Assembly (NCBI GenBank): GCA_013214965.1
Contig: JABSRU010000015.1
Location: 59,307-96,603, forward strand
Reading direction: 5' to 3'
Length of the DNA stretch: 37,297 nucleotides
Source of the DNA: Gammaproteobacteria bacterium
Lineage (GTDB): Bacteria; Pseudomonadota; Gammaproteobacteria; Enterobacterales; Psychrobiaceae
A program made the translations under genes and the position numbers. Positions within the stretch are counted from its first letter, which is position 1. Each line of letters begins with the position of its first letter. This document shows, piece by piece, positions 8,335 through 17,782 of the stretch. The notes under the pieces were generated by a model that made no database searches, had not been told where the DNA came from, and saw only the letters and a program-made list of their open reading frames with translations.

Positions 8335-9651
8335 ATGATCATAAACGCACAACATTATTCAAAGATTGCAGTGTTAGGCTTAGGCTTAACAGGGCAGTCT
8401 TGCGTGCGTTTTTTATTGCAACAAGGCATTACTCCAACCTTATTTGATACCCGTACAGCGTTTAACGTTTCAACGATTACTGAACAATTCGGCAGCGTTG
8501 CGCTCAATTTAGGAACGTTTGATGGTGTAGATTTCAGCCAATTTGAAATTCTGCTGGTTAGCCCCGGTATTGCGATTAGTCATCCAGCCATTAAAGCGGC
8601 AGCAAAAAGCGGCTGTTTGATTTGGGGCGACATCGAATTGTTTGGTCATTTTGTGCAAGTACCAGTGATTGCAATTACGGGCTCTAACGGTAAAACAACC
8701 GTCACAACTCTGCTCGGTGAAATGGCTAATCAAGCGGGTATTGATGCAGCGATTGGTGGCAACATTGGTATTCCAGTGCTTGATCTTGTTCTTGATCAGA
8801 GTATTGAATTATTCATTTTAGAATTATCGAGCTTTCAACTTGAAACAACGCATCAGTTAAAGCTAATTGCGGCAACGGTCCTTAATGTTACCGATGATCA
8901 TCTTGATCGTTATGATGATTTTTCAGGTTATGTTGCCGCGAAACATCGTATTTTTGAATTAGCTGATACCATAGTAGTGAATCGAGATGATCGGTTAAGT
9001 GCGCCTAGTCAGACTAAAAAGATTATTAGTTTCGGTGCTAATGCGCCTGTCGGTGAAAATTTTGGTTTAGTCAGTGGTTCGTTATATCAAGGTGCTGAGG
9101 CTCTACTTAATGTCGAAAAATTGGCAATGGTAGGTCAACATAATCAAATGAATGCATTAGCCGCCTTAGCATTGGGGCAACTTGCTGGGTTACCAATCAA
9201 TGCAATGCTGACAACATTAAAGCAATTTTCAGGACTAGCACACCGTTGCCAGCAGATTTCTGAGCATCGTGGGATCACTTGGCTAAATGACTCGAAGGCG
9301 ACTAATGTTGGCGCGACCTTAGCAGCATTGGAAGGGCTATCAAATCAACAAGGAAAGCTCATTGTGATTGTTGGTGGTGATGCCAAAGGTGCTAACATTA
9401 ATGGTTTAAAACAGCCATTTTCGCAATATGTCGATCAGTTAATGGTGATCGGCCGCGATAAAGAGCTATTTGTGGCGATTTATCCGCAGGCCATTCGCTG
9501 TGATGATCTAACCCAAGCGGTTATTCAAGCAAATCAATTGGCACAAACCGGTGATACTGTTTTATTGTCACCCGCTTGCGCCAGTCTCGACATGTTTAAA
9601 AACTATATTGAACGGGGTCAATGTTTCATCAGCGCGGTGGAAAAATTATGA
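8335..9651 (+). CDS. murD: UDP-N-acetylmuramoyl-L-alanine--D-glutamate ligase
   Basis: This 438-residue Mur ligase adds D-glutamate to UDP-MurNAc-L-Ala. It begins with a Rossmann-like UDP-binding segment, VLGLGLTGQSCVRFLLQQG. The ATP loop ITGSNGKTTVTTLLGEM is at about residues 113-129, followed by GGNIGIP, ELSSFQLE, NVTDDHLDRY, HRCQ, NDSKATNVGAT and SPACASLDMFKNY..RG, which is the usual C-terminal motif. ATG 8335 follows TTGGAA with about 10 bases of spacing. Its stop TGA overlaps the most likely ftsW start (ATGA). Length matches the family (438 in E. coli). Confidence 0.97.
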   Translation: MIINAQHYSKIAVLGLGLTGQSCVRFLLQQGITPTLFDTRTAFNVSTITEQFGSVALNLGTFDGVDFSQFEILLVSPGIAISHPAIKAAAKSGCLIWGDIELFGHFVQVPVIAITGSNGKTTVTTLLGEMANQAGIDAAIGGNIGIPVLDLVLDQSIELFILELSSFQLETTHQLKLIAATVLNVTDDHLDRYDDFSGYVAAKHRIFELADTIVVNRDDRLSAPSQTKKIISFGANAPVGENFGLVSGSLYQGAEALLNVEKLAMVGQHNQMNALAALALGQLAGLPINAMLTTLKQFSGLAHRCQQISEHRGITWLNDSKATNVGATLAALEGLSNQQGKLIVIVGGDAKGANINGLKQPFSQYVDQLMVIGRDKELFVAIYPQAIRCDDLTQAVIQANQLAQTGDTVLLSPACASLDMFKNYIERGQCFISAVEKL

Positions 9652-10853
9652 CCCAGTCAGTTAACTTATTCCCAACCTCACTCGCCGCTGTATGGCAAGA
9701 GATCACTGGCAGTAACAAGCCAAATGATACCCTATTGTATGATCGGGTGTTATTTACGTTAGTTATTACGTTGTTACTCATTGGCTTTGTGATTGTGGCT
9801 TCAGCGTCGATGCCTGAAGGCCAGCGTTTAACGGGCAATCCGTTTCATTTTATTCAACGCCATGCTTTTTACCTGATGGGTTGTGTGGCTATTTTAGTGA
9901 TTGGTTTACAAATACCGATGGAAAAATGGCAAAAACATAGTTCATTGTTGCTGTTGGCGACCTTTGTTGCTTTAGTCTTGGTGATGTTTGTTGGTAAAAC
10001 GGTCAATGGCAGCACGCGCTGGTTGTCATTTGGGCCGATTAATATTCAAGTGTCAGAACTCGCTAAATTAGGTTTTTTCAGTTATCTCGCCGCCTATATT
10101 GTCCGGCGTCATGCCGAAGTTGTTGAACATGCTAAGGGCTTTTATAAGCCATTAGGAGTCTTTCTGATTTTGGCTGGAATGATTTTGAGTCAGCCTGATT
10201 TAGGCACTGTGATAGTGATGTTCGTGGCGACCGTTGGGATGTTATTTTTAGCTGGCGCTAAGCTACGAGACTTTTTTGTGTTGATCCTTGGTGGCGTCGC
10301 GTTAATTGTTGGCTTAATCATTGTGTCACCTTATCGGATGAAACGCGTGACCTCGTTTTTAGATCCGTGGAAAGACCCTTTTGGTGATGGTTACCAATTA
10401 ACCCAGTCATTAATGGCCTTTGGTCGGGGCGACTGGCTCGGACAAGGCTTAGGTAATTCAATTCAAAAGTTAGAGTATTTACCAGAAGCTCACACCGATT
10501 TTATTTTTGCTATCTGGGCCGAAGAAATGGGTTTAGTTGGCGTGACAATTTTACTATTATTGCAATTATGTTTAGCATTACGAGCGCTCTATATTGGCAG
10601 CAAAGCATTAACCGCAGGTCAAGCCTATGGCGGTTATCTGGCGTTGGGCATTGGCATTTGGATTAGTTTTCAAACGGCGGTTAACACCGGGGCGGCTAGT
10701 GGCATGCTACCGACTAAAGGATTAACACTACCACTGATTAGTTATGGTGGCAGTAGTTTATGGGTCATGATGTTAGCGATGGTAGCATTACTGCGTATTG
10801 ACCATGAGCGTCGTCTCTCTTCGGTGCAAGCAACCCAGCGAGGAAATCAATAA
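9648..10853 (+). CDS. ftsW: septal peptidoglycan glycosyltransferase FtsW (SEDS family)
   Basis: This is a polytopic SEDS protein with about ten membrane helices that polymerises septal glycan strands with FtsI. Conserved pieces are TVNGSTRWLSFGPINIQVSELAKLGFF, here only the central part being diagnostic, then SQPDLGT, the loop PEAHTDFIFAIWAEEMG, and near the end GLTLPLISYGGSS. I chose ATG 9648 (401 aa) because it overlaps the murD stop as ATGA and lies near GGTGGAA. An upstream in-frame ATG at 9621 would add nine residues and a 31-base overlap. It overlaps murG by one base. The soluble N-terminal segment (about 35 residues) before the first helix is usual for gammaproteobacterial FtsW. Confidence 0.97.
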   Translation: MTQSVNLFPTSLAAVWQEITGSNKPNDTLLYDRVLFTLVITLLLIGFVIVASASMPEGQRLTGNPFHFIQRHAFYLMGCVAILVIGLQIPMEKWQKHSSLLLLATFVALVLVMFVGKTVNGSTRWLSFGPINIQVSELAKLGFFSYLAAYIVRRHAEVVEHAKGFYKPLGVFLILAGMILSQPDLGTVIVMFVATVGMLFLAGAKLRDFFVLILGGVALIVGLIIVSPYRMKRVTSFLDPWKDPFGDGYQLTQSLMAFGRGDWLGQGLGNSIQKLEYLPEAHTDFIFAIWAEEMGLVGVTILLLLQLCLALRALYIGSKALTAGQAYGGYLALGIGIWISFQTAVNTGAASGMLPTKGLTLPLISYGGSSLWVMMLAMVALLRIDHERRLSSVQATQRGNQ

Positions 10854-11971
10854 TGGCAAAACGATTATTGGTGATGGCCGGTGGTACGGGGGGGCACGTT
10901 TTTCCTGGCATCGCAGTGGCAAAATTATTACAAAGTCATGGCTGGGAAATCCATTGGTTAGGTACCCATAAGCGGATGGAAGCTAATTTAGTCCCACAAC
11001 ATGGCTTTGATATATCATTTATTGATGTTGAAGGTGTTCGGGGTAATGGTTTTTTACGTTTACTTAAAGCGCCGTTTAAACTCATTAAGGCAGTGCATCA
11101 GGCACGCCAAGTGATCAAATCGTTTAAACCCGATGTTGTATTAGGGATGGGCGGTTTTGCCAGCGGACCCGGCGGAATAGCTGCTTGGTTATTACGTGTA
11201 CCATTGGTGTTACACGAACAAAATGCCGTGGCAGGGCTGACCAATCGGGTGCTAGCTAAAATAGCAACTACGGTGATGGTCGCATTTGACAATGCGTTGC
11301 CCGGCGTTAAGAAACAAGTGGTCGGTAATCCGATCCGAGCAGATATATTGGCTCAGGTAAATCATCGAAAAATAGGTCAGAGTCAGCCGCTTAATTTATT
11401 GATTGTTGGCGGTAGTCTAGGCGCTAAGGTGCTTAATGAGACGTTGCCTCAGGTCTTGCCTCTACTTGAAGCAAGACACGGTATATCGATTCGTCATCAG
11501 GTTGGAAAAGGTAACACTGAACTGGTGCAGCAAGCTTACCAGTACGCTTCAAATGTCGAGGTTAGTGACTTTATTGATGACATGGCTGACGCTTACCAAT
11601 GGGCTAACTTAGTGGTTTGTCGCGCGGGGGCATTAACCGTGTCAGAAATAGCGGCGCTCGGGCTACCGGCTGTTTTTGTACCTTTGCCTTACGCGGTTGA
11701 TGACCACCAGACTAAAAATGCTCAAGTGTTAGCCGATCTGGGTGCCGCAACCCTATTACCACAACACCGGATGACCGCTTCGGTGTTGGCAGAAATGATT
11801 AATCAACTTAATCATCCACAAATTTTACAAGAGATGATTAATTCGGCAAGATCCTTAGGTGAAAATAATGCGGGTCAACAGGTGGCCATTGCCTGTGCCA
11901 AGCTGGCCGGGTTAACCGAAGCCGAAATTGAAACAACCTTTGCCTTGGGGCAATTAGAAGAGAATGAGTAG
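10853..11971 (+). CDS. murG: undecaprenyldiphospho-muramoylpentapeptide beta-N-acetylglucosaminyltransferase MurG
   Basis: This 372-residue GT-B glycosyltransferase works on the inner face of the membrane and transfers GlcNAc from UDP-GlcNAc to lipid I, giving lipid II. The N-terminal glycine loop MAGGTGGHVFPG (about residues 8-19), GMGGFASGPGG and HEQNAVAGLTNR bind the lipid-I side. The C-terminal nucleotide-sugar domain has LLIVGGSLGA, FIDDMADAY, CRAGALTVSEIAALGLPAVFVPLPYAVDDHQTKNA (quoted only as a landmark region, about residues 258-292) and an acidic tail. The ATG overlaps the ftsW stop by one base. A gap of six bases precedes murC. Confidence 0.97.
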   Translation: MAKRLLVMAGGTGGHVFPGIAVAKLLQSHGWEIHWLGTHKRMEANLVPQHGFDISFIDVEGVRGNGFLRLLKAPFKLIKAVHQARQVIKSFKPDVVLGMGGFASGPGGIAAWLLRVPLVLHEQNAVAGLTNRVLAKIATTVMVAFDNALPGVKKQVVGNPIRADILAQVNHRKIGQSQPLNLLIVGGSLGAKVLNETLPQVLPLLEARHGISIRHQVGKGNTELVQQAYQYASNVEVSDFIDDMADAYQWANLVVCRAGALTVSEIAALGLPAVFVPLPYAVDDHQTKNAQVLADLGAATLLPQHRMTASVLAEMINQLNHPQILQEMINSARSLGENNAGQQVAIACAKLAGLTEAEIETTFALGQLEENE

Positions 11972-11977
11972 TAGATA

Positions 11978-13447
11978 ATGAAAAAAGTGACAGCCGATAA
12001 ATTAAGCCAACTACGCCAGCGTGTTCCAGAAATGCGTCGGGTTAAACGTATTCATTTTGTTGGTATTGGCGGAGCGGGTATGGGCGGTATCGCAGAAGTA
12101 CTCGCTAATGAAGGCTATGAAATAACCGGTTCTGACTTGGCGACGAACCCAGTCACTGAGCGTTTAGCTAAGCTTGGGGCCACTATATTTATTGGTCATC
12201 AAAGTAGTCATGTTGAAGCCGCTAGTGTCGTTGTCGTGTCAACGGCCATTGATGGTAATAACCCCGAATTGGTGGCCGCTAAAGCGTTGCGGATCCCGGT
12301 GGTACAACGGGCACAAATGTTGGCAGAATTAATGCGCTTTCGTCATGGCGTTGCCGTTGCCGGTACCCATGGTAAAACGACCACCACCAGTTTAATTGCC
12401 AGTGTGTTTGGTCAAGCGGATCTCGATCCCACCTATGTTATTGGGGGGTTATTGAATAGCTCAGGCACTAATGCAAAATTAGGCACCAGTCGTTATTTAA
12501 TTGCCGAAGCCGATGAAAGTGATGCTTCTTTCTTGCACTTACAACCGATGGTTGCCGTGGTGACCAATATTGAAGCTGATCACATGGAAACGTATCAAGG
12601 AGACTTTAGTCAACTTGAAGACACCTTTATTGAATTTATGCACAATCTACCATTTTATGGGTTAGCGGTAGTTTGTGTTGATTGCCCAGTGATCCGCAGT
12701 TTATTAGCGCGAATTGCTCGTCCAACGATCACCTATGGTTTTAGTGATGACGCCGATGTTCGAGGTAGTGATTTTACACAAACCGGTAATACCAGTGAGT
12801 TTATTGTTCATCGTCAAGGTTTTAAACCCTTAGCTATTACTTTGAACTTACCAGGGCGTCATAATGCACTTAATGCCATGGCGGCCATTGCTGTTGCGAT
12901 GGAAGATGGTATTAGTGATAACGATATTGTGACCGCTTTATTAAAATTCGAAGGGATCGGCCGTCGTTTTGAACAGCTCGGTCAATTTGAAACGGGTAAT
13001 GGTAGCGTGATGTTAGTGGATGATTACGGTCATCACCCGACTGAAGTGTTAGCAACGATTACTGCAGCGCGCCAAGGTTGGCCTGAAAAACGGTTAACCA
13101 TGGTTTATCAGCCGCATCGTTACACCCGCACTAGAGATCTCTACGAAGATTTTGTCGAGGTATTATCTCAGGTCGATGCCTTGATACTGCTGGAAGTTTA
13201 CAGTGCTGGTGAAGAACCTATTATCGGTGCCGATAGCCGAGCGTTATGTCGAAGTATTCGTGCCCGTGGTAATTTTGAGCCGATTTATGTTGCAAGTCCT
13301 GACTTACTGCCACAACGATTAGCCAGTGTGATGCAAGATGGTGACTTAGTGTTAACTCAAGGGGCTGGTAATATTGGCGTGGTCGCTAAAAAATTAGCGG
13401 CGATGGCATTGGATATTGAAACAATGAAGCAAGAGGTTAAGGACTAA
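11978..13447 (+). CDS. murC: UDP-N-acetylmuramate--L-alanine ligase
   Basis: This 489-residue Mur ligase attaches the first stem-peptide residue, L-Ala, to UDP-MurNAc. The N-terminal nucleotide-binding motif is [17 protein letters not shown] (about residues 26-42). The ATP loop is [12 protein letters not shown] (about 127-138), followed by [54 protein letters not shown] and [13 protein letters not shown]. These are all MurC-specific forms of the family motifs. Length matches the E. coli enzyme (491). It is followed by ddl with a one-base overlap (TAATG), the conserved murC-ddl junction. Confidence 0.98.
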   Translation: MKKVTADKLSQLRQRVPEMRRVKRIHFVGIGGAGMGGIAEVLANEGYEITGSDLATNPVTERLAKLGATIFIGHQSSHVEAASVVVVSTAIDGNNPELVAAKALRIPVVQRAQMLAELMRFRHGVAVAGTHGKTTTTSLIASVFGQADLDPTYVIGGLLNSSGTNAKLGTSRYLIAEADESDASFLHLQPMVAVVTNIEADHMETYQGDFSQLEDTFIEFMHNLPFYGLAVVCVDCPVIRSLLARIARPTITYGFSDDADVRGSDFTQTGNTSEFIVHRQGFKPLAITLNLPGRHNALNAMAAIAVAMEDGISDNDIVTALLKFEGIGRRFEQLGQFETGNGSVMLVDDYGHHPTEVLATITAARQGWPEKRLTMVYQPHRYTRTRDLYEDFVEVLSQVDALILLEVYSAGEEPIIGADSRALCRSIRARGNFEPIYVASPDLLPQRLASVMQDGDLVLTQGAGNIGVVAKKLAAMALDIETMKQEVKD

Positions 13448-14364
13448 TGACCAAATTTGGCAAGGTAGCAGTAATGTTTGGCGGTCATAGTGCTGAACGT
13501 GAGGTGTCATTAAACTCTGGGGCAGCGGTACTTAAGGCTTTAGTTAATGTCGGTGTTGATGCCCATGCTTTTGATCCCAAAGAGCGCTCAATTTCAACCT
13601 TAACCACTGATAATTTTGATCGGGTGTTTATCGTACTACACGGTCGTGGTGGTGAAGATGGCACGATGCAAGGGGTGTTAGAACTGATGAAAATGCCCTA
13701 CACAGGTTCTGGTGTATTAGGTGCTGCATTGGCGATGGACAAGATTAAAACCAAACAAATTTGGTGTGCATTAGGGATGCCGACAGCTCACTATCATGTG
13801 ATCAATAGTGCTAATGATCAAGCGGTTAATTATCAGCAATTATTAACGGATTTAGGTGGTAAGGTGATGGTTAAACCTTCCCATGAAGGTTCAAGCATTG
13901 GCATGGCTAAAGTAACGACGGCTGGGCAGTTGGAACAAGCGATTATTAATGCTGCTAAGTTTGATTCCGAAGTGCTACTAGAGCAATGGATTGAAGGTCA
14001 AGAGTATACCGTGGCAATTTTAGGCCAGCAGGCATTGCCGGCAATTAGAATGACCACCCCCAATGATTTTTATGATTATGAAGCAAAGTATCAGACGGAT
14101 ACTACCGAGTATCATTGTCCTTGTGGCTTGAATGAAGAAGACGAGCTGCATCTTGGCAAGATAGCACTAGCCGCTTTTAATGCGGTAAATGCTAAAGGAT
14201 GGGGCCGGGTTGATTTTATGCGCGACCAGCAAGGGAATTGGTATTTATTAGAAGTAAATACAGTACCAGGGATGACCGAAAAAAGTTTAGTGCCTAAAGC
14301 AGCAGCAGTCGCCGATATTAGCTTTGAGCAGTTAGTGGTTAACATTTTAAGTCAAACGGTTTAA
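13447..14364 (+). CDS. ddlB: D-alanine--D-alanine ligase
   Basis: This 305-residue ATP-grasp enzyme makes the D-Ala-D-Ala dipeptide used by MurF. The N-terminal motif GGHSAEREVSLNSG holds the first D-Ala contact Glu. HGRGGEDGTMQGVLE, MPYTGSGVLGAALAMDK, the ATP-grasp segment MVKPSHEGSSIGM, and the metal-binding end WGRVDFM..Q..YLLEVNTVPGMTEKSLVPKAA follow. Size and position next to murC and ftsQ fit DdlB rather than the longer DdlA. One-base overlap with murC and a 6-base gap before ftsQ place it in the same operon. Confidence 0.97.
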   Translation: MTKFGKVAVMFGGHSAEREVSLNSGAAVLKALVNVGVDAHAFDPKERSISTLTTDNFDRVFIVLHGRGGEDGTMQGVLELMKMPYTGSGVLGAALAMDKIKTKQIWCALGMPTAHYHVINSANDQAVNYQQLLTDLGGKVMVKPSHEGSSIGMAKVTTAGQLEQAIINAAKFDSEVLLEQWIEGQEYTVAILGQQALPAIRMTTPNDFYDYEAKYQTDTTEYHCPCGLNEEDELHLGKIALAAFNAVNAKGWGRVDFMRDQQGNWYLLEVNTVPGMTEKSLVPKAAAVADISFEQLVVNILSQTV

Positions 14365-14370
14365 GTAACG

Positions 14371-15165
14371 ATGAATTCGATGAGCGCTAAGTTAAAAGAG
14401 CTGATTAAAAATCGCCGTGATGTTGATTATGCATTTATGGCTGGTTTGACGTTTTTTATCTTGGTACTCATTGGTATTGGTTATGTCGGGAATCATTTGT
14501 ATCAGCGATTGATGGATGCGCAGAAAATGCCATTATCATCATTAACGATTTCAGGTGATAGGCCTTATAGCCAAGATGTGGAAGTACAGCAAGCCTTAAT
14601 GGCAATCAGTGATAGAGAAAGCTTCTTCTCACTGAATGTTGATCTGGTGCAAGCACTTATCGAGCAAACACCTTGGATCGCTAAAGTGTCGGTTCGTCGC
14701 CAATGGCCTAATGGTTTACAGTTACATATTGTCGATCAAGAGCCCGTAGCTTATTGGAATGATAAAAAATTAATTAACGTCAGTGGTGAAGTATTCAAGG
14801 CACCACAACAGCGGATAAAAATATCGTTACCACATTTTTATGGTAACGAAAGTACGGCTAAAACGGTACTCGAAGGTTATAAAGCACTCGATGTGCTACT
14901 TAAAAGTGAAGGCTTTAGGTTGAATAGTATTACATTGTCACCGCGAGAGTCGTGGCAAATAACGGTCAATAATGATTTAACATTAATTTTAGGTCGGGTT
15001 AATACCGTGATGCGGAACGCTCGGGTTGAACGTTTTATTAAAGTTTACAAACATGTTATCAAAATGCCAAAGGCAATTAATTATGTTGATTTGCGTTATG
15101 ACACGGGATTTGCGGTTAATTGGAAATTAGAGTCAGGAGAAAAGGCGAACAATGAGCAAGGCTAA
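14371..15165 (+). CDS. ftsQ: cell division protein FtsQ
   Basis: This 264-residue bitopic protein has a basic cytoplasmic tail, one membrane helix (about residues 24-45, MAGLTFFILVLIGIGYVG), a POTRA domain beginning MPLSSLTISGDRPYSQDVEVQ (about 53-75), and a beta domain with the FtsQ motif TPWIAKVSVRRQWPNGLQLHIVDQEPVAYWN (landmark region about 108-138). FtsQ recruits FtsL and FtsB to the septum. The start at ATG 14371 has an in-frame alternative at 14383 (ATGAGC), which would remove four residues. The last 14 bases overlap ftsA, so ftsA translation is probably coupled. Confidence 0.96.
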   Translation: MNSMSAKLKELIKNRRDVDYAFMAGLTFFILVLIGIGYVGNHLYQRLMDAQKMPLSSLTISGDRPYSQDVEVQQALMAISDRESFFSLNVDLVQALIEQTPWIAKVSVRRQWPNGLQLHIVDQEPVAYWNDKKLINVSGEVFKAPQQRIKISLPHFYGNESTAKTVLEGYKALDVLLKSEGFRLNSITLSPRESWQITVNNDLTLILGRVNTVMRNARVERFIKVYKHVIKMPKAINYVDLRYDTGFAVNWKLESGEKANNEQG

Positions 15166-16384
15166 TGAAAGAGACTTAATTGTCGCACTTGATATCGGGA
15201 CATCAAAAGTCGCAGTAATCATCGGTGAAGTGTTACCCGATGGCGATTTGAGTATTGTCGGATTAAGTTCACAACGCTCTCGCGGCATGGAAAAAGGGGG
15301 TGTTAACGATCTTGATTCCGTGGTGAAGTCGGTACAACGAGCATTAGATGAAGCTGAATTAATGGCTGATTGCCAAGTGACATCGGTTAACTTGAGTATT
15401 TCAGGTAAGCACATTGCTTGTCAGAATGAAAAAGGCATGGTGTCAATTAATGACGAAGAAGTAACCCAGTATGATGTCGATAATGTGATTCATACGGCGC
15501 GCTCGGTTAAAATTTCTGATGAACGACGTATCCTTCATGTTATGCCACAAGAATACTCTATTGATGTTCAAGAGGGCATTAAGTCGCCGATCGGGATGTC
15601 AGGCATGCGAATGGAAGCGCAAGTTCATATGGTGACCTGTGCCAGTGATATGGCCAAAAACATTGAAAAATGTGTTGAACGTTGCGGCTTAAAAGTTGAC
15701 GAATTAGTGTTTTCGGCGATTGCGTCCAGTTATAGCGTATTGACCGATGATGAAAAAGATTTAGGGGTTTGTTTGGTTGATATGGGCGGCGGTACCATGG
15801 ATTTAGCCGTCTATACCAACGGTTCATTACGCCACTGTGCCGTGATTCCCGTGGCAGGATCTCAAGTGACGAGCGATATTGCCAAAATATTTAGAACGCC
15901 ATTGAGTCATGCCGAAAACATTAAAGTACAGCATGCTTGTGCACTAAGTCAGTTGGTGGGTCAAGAAGATAACATCGAAGTGCCTTCAGTTGGCGGGCGC
16001 CCAACCAGAACAATGTCACGTCATACGTTAGCTGAGGTGGTTGAACCTCGTTATCAAGAGCTTTATGAATTGATATTACAAGAATTAAAAAGTGCCGGTT
16101 ATGATGAACAAATCTCAGCAGGGATAGTGTTTACCGGCGGAACCTCAAAAATTGAAGGGGCGGTTGAGTTTGCTGAAGCATGCTTTGGCATGCCCGTTCG
16201 TTTAGCAACACCATTACCTGTAAAAGGACTGAATGACTACATTCAAGACCCTAGTTACGCCACAGGTATTGGCTTATTGAAATTCGGCAGTATAATGCGC
16301 GCAAAAGCACGAGAAGAAGGCGCGAAGCATACGAGCGTTGGATTTTTTACCAGAATACAAAATTGGATAAAAGGTGAACTCTAA
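15152..16384 (+). CDS. ftsA: cell division protein FtsA
   Basis: This 410-residue actin-like ATPase anchors FtsZ filaments to the membrane and recruits later division proteins. The first phosphate loop is IVALDIGTSKVAVIIGE (about residues 9-25), followed by SGKHIACQNEKGMVSI in the SHS2 (1C) domain, the second phosphate motif VDMGGGTMDLAVYTNG (about 208-223), and the adenosine motif GIVFTGGTSKIEG. The extreme C-terminus, FFTRIQNWIKGEL, is the amphipathic membrane-targeting helix. An AGGAGA lies upstream within ftsQ. The 53-base gap before ftsZ has a clear ftsZ ribosome site but no strong terminator. Confidence 0.98.
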   Translation: MSKANERDLIVALDIGTSKVAVIIGEVLPDGDLSIVGLSSQRSRGMEKGGVNDLDSVVKSVQRALDEAELMADCQVTSVNLSISGKHIACQNEKGMVSINDEEVTQYDVDNVIHTARSVKISDERRILHVMPQEYSIDVQEGIKSPIGMSGMRMEAQVHMVTCASDMAKNIEKCVERCGLKVDELVFSAIASSYSVLTDDEKDLGVCLVDMGGGTMDLAVYTNGSLRHCAVIPVAGSQVTSDIAKIFRTPLSHAENIKVQHACALSQLVGQEDNIEVPSVGGRPTRTMSRHTLAEVVEPRYQELYELILQELKSAGYDEQISAGIVFTGGTSKIEGAVEFAEACFGMPVRLATPLPVKGLNDYIQDPSYATGIGLLKFGSIMRAKAREEGAKHTSVGFFTRIQNWIKGEL

Positions 16385-16437
16385 TTTTATCATACCTAAT
16401 GAATTAGAGTTATATAAAGCATAATGGAGAGAGTAAT

Positions 16438-17583
16438 ATGTTTGAATTAATGCCAGATCATAGTGAAGAAGCGGTAATTAAAGTTATTGGTGTCGGCGGT
16501 GGCGGTGGCAATGCTATCGAACACATGGTGTCTCGTTCGATCGAAGGCGTAGAATTTGTAGTGGCTAATACCGACTCACAAGCTTTGCGTAATTCATCGG
16601 CGGAAACGACGATTCAAATCGGTAAAGAGACCACTAAAGGACTCGGTGCCGGTGCGAACCCACAAGTGGGTCGCGAAGCAGCACTCGAAGATAAAGAAAC
16701 CATTAAAGCAGCCTTACAAGGCGCTGATATGGTCTTTATTGCGGCAGGCATGGGCGGTGGCACTGGAACCGGAGCTGCACCAGTGGTTGCAGAAATAGCC
16801 AAAGAAATGGGCATTTTAACGGTAGCTGTTGTTACTAAACCTTTTGGTTTTGAAGGTAAAAAGCGTCTAAACTATGCAGAGCAAGGCATTGCAATGCTAG
16901 AAGAGTCGGTGGATTCTTTAATCACCATTCCGAATGACAAATTATTAAAAGTGTTAGGCAAAGGTACAGGGCTACTTAAAGCCTTCGAAGAAGCCAATAA
17001 TGTATTACTTGGCGCAGTCCAAGGTATTGCTGAGCTCATTACTCGCCCTGGTTTAATTAACGTCGATTTCGCTGATGTTAAAACTGTGATGGCTGAAATG
17101 GGGACCGCGATGATGGGAACCGGTGTTGCTGTCGGTGAAGATCGTGCTGAAGAAGCCGCTGAACTAGCGATTTCTAGTCCATTACTTGAAGATGTTGACT
17201 TAGCGGGCGCTCGGGGGATTTTAGTTAATATTACCGCGGGAATGGACATTAGTATTGATGAATTTGAAACCGTAGGTAATGCGGTTAAAGGATTTGCATC
17301 GGAAAATGCGACGGTTGTTGTTGGCGCGGTTATTGATCCAGAAATGACGGAAGAGCTGCGAGTGACTGTTGTTGCAACGGGCATCGGCGGTGAAGCTCAA
17401 CCGGATATCAAACTGGTAAAACCTGAAGAAATCAAGGTAAAACCAGCGACCCTTCAACCTGAAATGCCAGTAGCCGAAGAGTCGTTAGCGGCCACTGGAA
17501 GTGGTCAAAACCAACCGAGCACATCAGCTTCTGGTCTTGATTATTTAGATATTCCAGCATTTTTACGCAAGCAAGCAGACTAA
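16438..17583 (+). CDS. ftsZ: cell division GTPase FtsZ
   Basis: This 381-residue tubulin-like GTPase forms the Z ring. IKVIGVGGGGGNAIEHM opens the nucleotide-binding domain. The tubulin signature GGGTGTG is at about residues 106-112, and the T7 loop appears as NVDFADVKTVM. A Pro/Glu/Ser-rich linker (about 320-368) leads to the conserved tail LDYLDIPAFLRKQAD, which binds FtsA and ZipA. GGAGAG just upstream of ATG 16438 gives a strong ribosome site, fitting high expression. It is the last division gene of the cluster. A long minus-strand reading frame inside it is a codon-bias shadow. Confidence 0.99.
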   Translation: MFELMPDHSEEAVIKVIGVGGGGGNAIEHMVSRSIEGVEFVVANTDSQALRNSSAETTIQIGKETTKGLGAGANPQVGREAALEDKETIKAALQGADMVFIAAGMGGGTGTGAAPVVAEIAKEMGILTVAVVTKPFGFEGKKRLNYAEQGIAMLEESVDSLITIPNDKLLKVLGKGTGLLKAFEEANNVLLGAVQGIAELITRPGLINVDFADVKTVMAEMGTAMMGTGVAVGEDRAEEAAELAISSPLLEDVDLAGARGILVNITAGMDISIDEFETVGNAVKGFASENATVVVGAVIDPEMTEELRVTVVATGIGGEAQPDIKLVKPEEIKVKPATLQPEMPVAEESLAATGSGQNQPSTSASGLDYLDIPAFLRKQAD

Positions 17584-17602
17584 TATCGCTAGCTTTCGAT
17601 GA

Positions 17603-17623
17603 TACCGCGGTTAATCTGCGGTA
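17603..17623 (+). terminator. possible weak terminator or hairpin after ftsZ
   Basis: TACCGC (17603-17608) and GCGGTA (17618-17623) can form a 6-bp stem with a 9-base loop, 19 bases after the ftsZ stop. No run of T follows (the next bases are CATAAAAATC), so it is a poor intrinsic terminator. It may be an attenuator or mRNA end-stabilising stem. Confidence 0.35.
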
Positions 17624-17708
17624 CATAAAAATCGGGTTAGAGTTGCTGACTTAATATAAATAGTGTCGGGTGGATCACTGTCTCACTAAGCGTTAGTGGA
17701 ATGCTTAT

Positions 17709-17738
17709 TTGTTAGGCAGTAGGGTTCTGTGGTATGAT
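17709..17738 (+). promoter_or_regulatory. probable lpxC promoter
   Basis: A -35-like TTGTTA (17709-17714), an 18-base spacer and a -10-like TATGAT (17733-17738) lie 44 bases upstream of the lpxC ATG. A small perfect stem, CACTAA-GCG-TTAGTG (17684-17698), sits just upstream of the -35 box. The 199-base ftsZ-lpxC gap is long for this operon, which supports an independent lpxC promoter as in E. coli. Spacing is one base over optimal. Confidence 0.5.
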
Positions 17739-17782
17739 CTCTACCCGAAATTTGAAGTGAATTTGAAAAGGGTGCTAGGTTT

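Noticed and set aside
9621-9647. Upstream ATG extension of ftsW.
   Set aside because: It gives a 31-base overlap with murD, while ATG 9648 makes the usual ATGA junction with a suitable upstream purine stretch.
16872-17384. A 170-codon open frame on the minus strand inside ftsZ.
   Set aside because: It is low-complexity (Ser/Ala/Thr/Pro-rich) and exactly antisense to a highly conserved gene; it is a by-product of codon bias.
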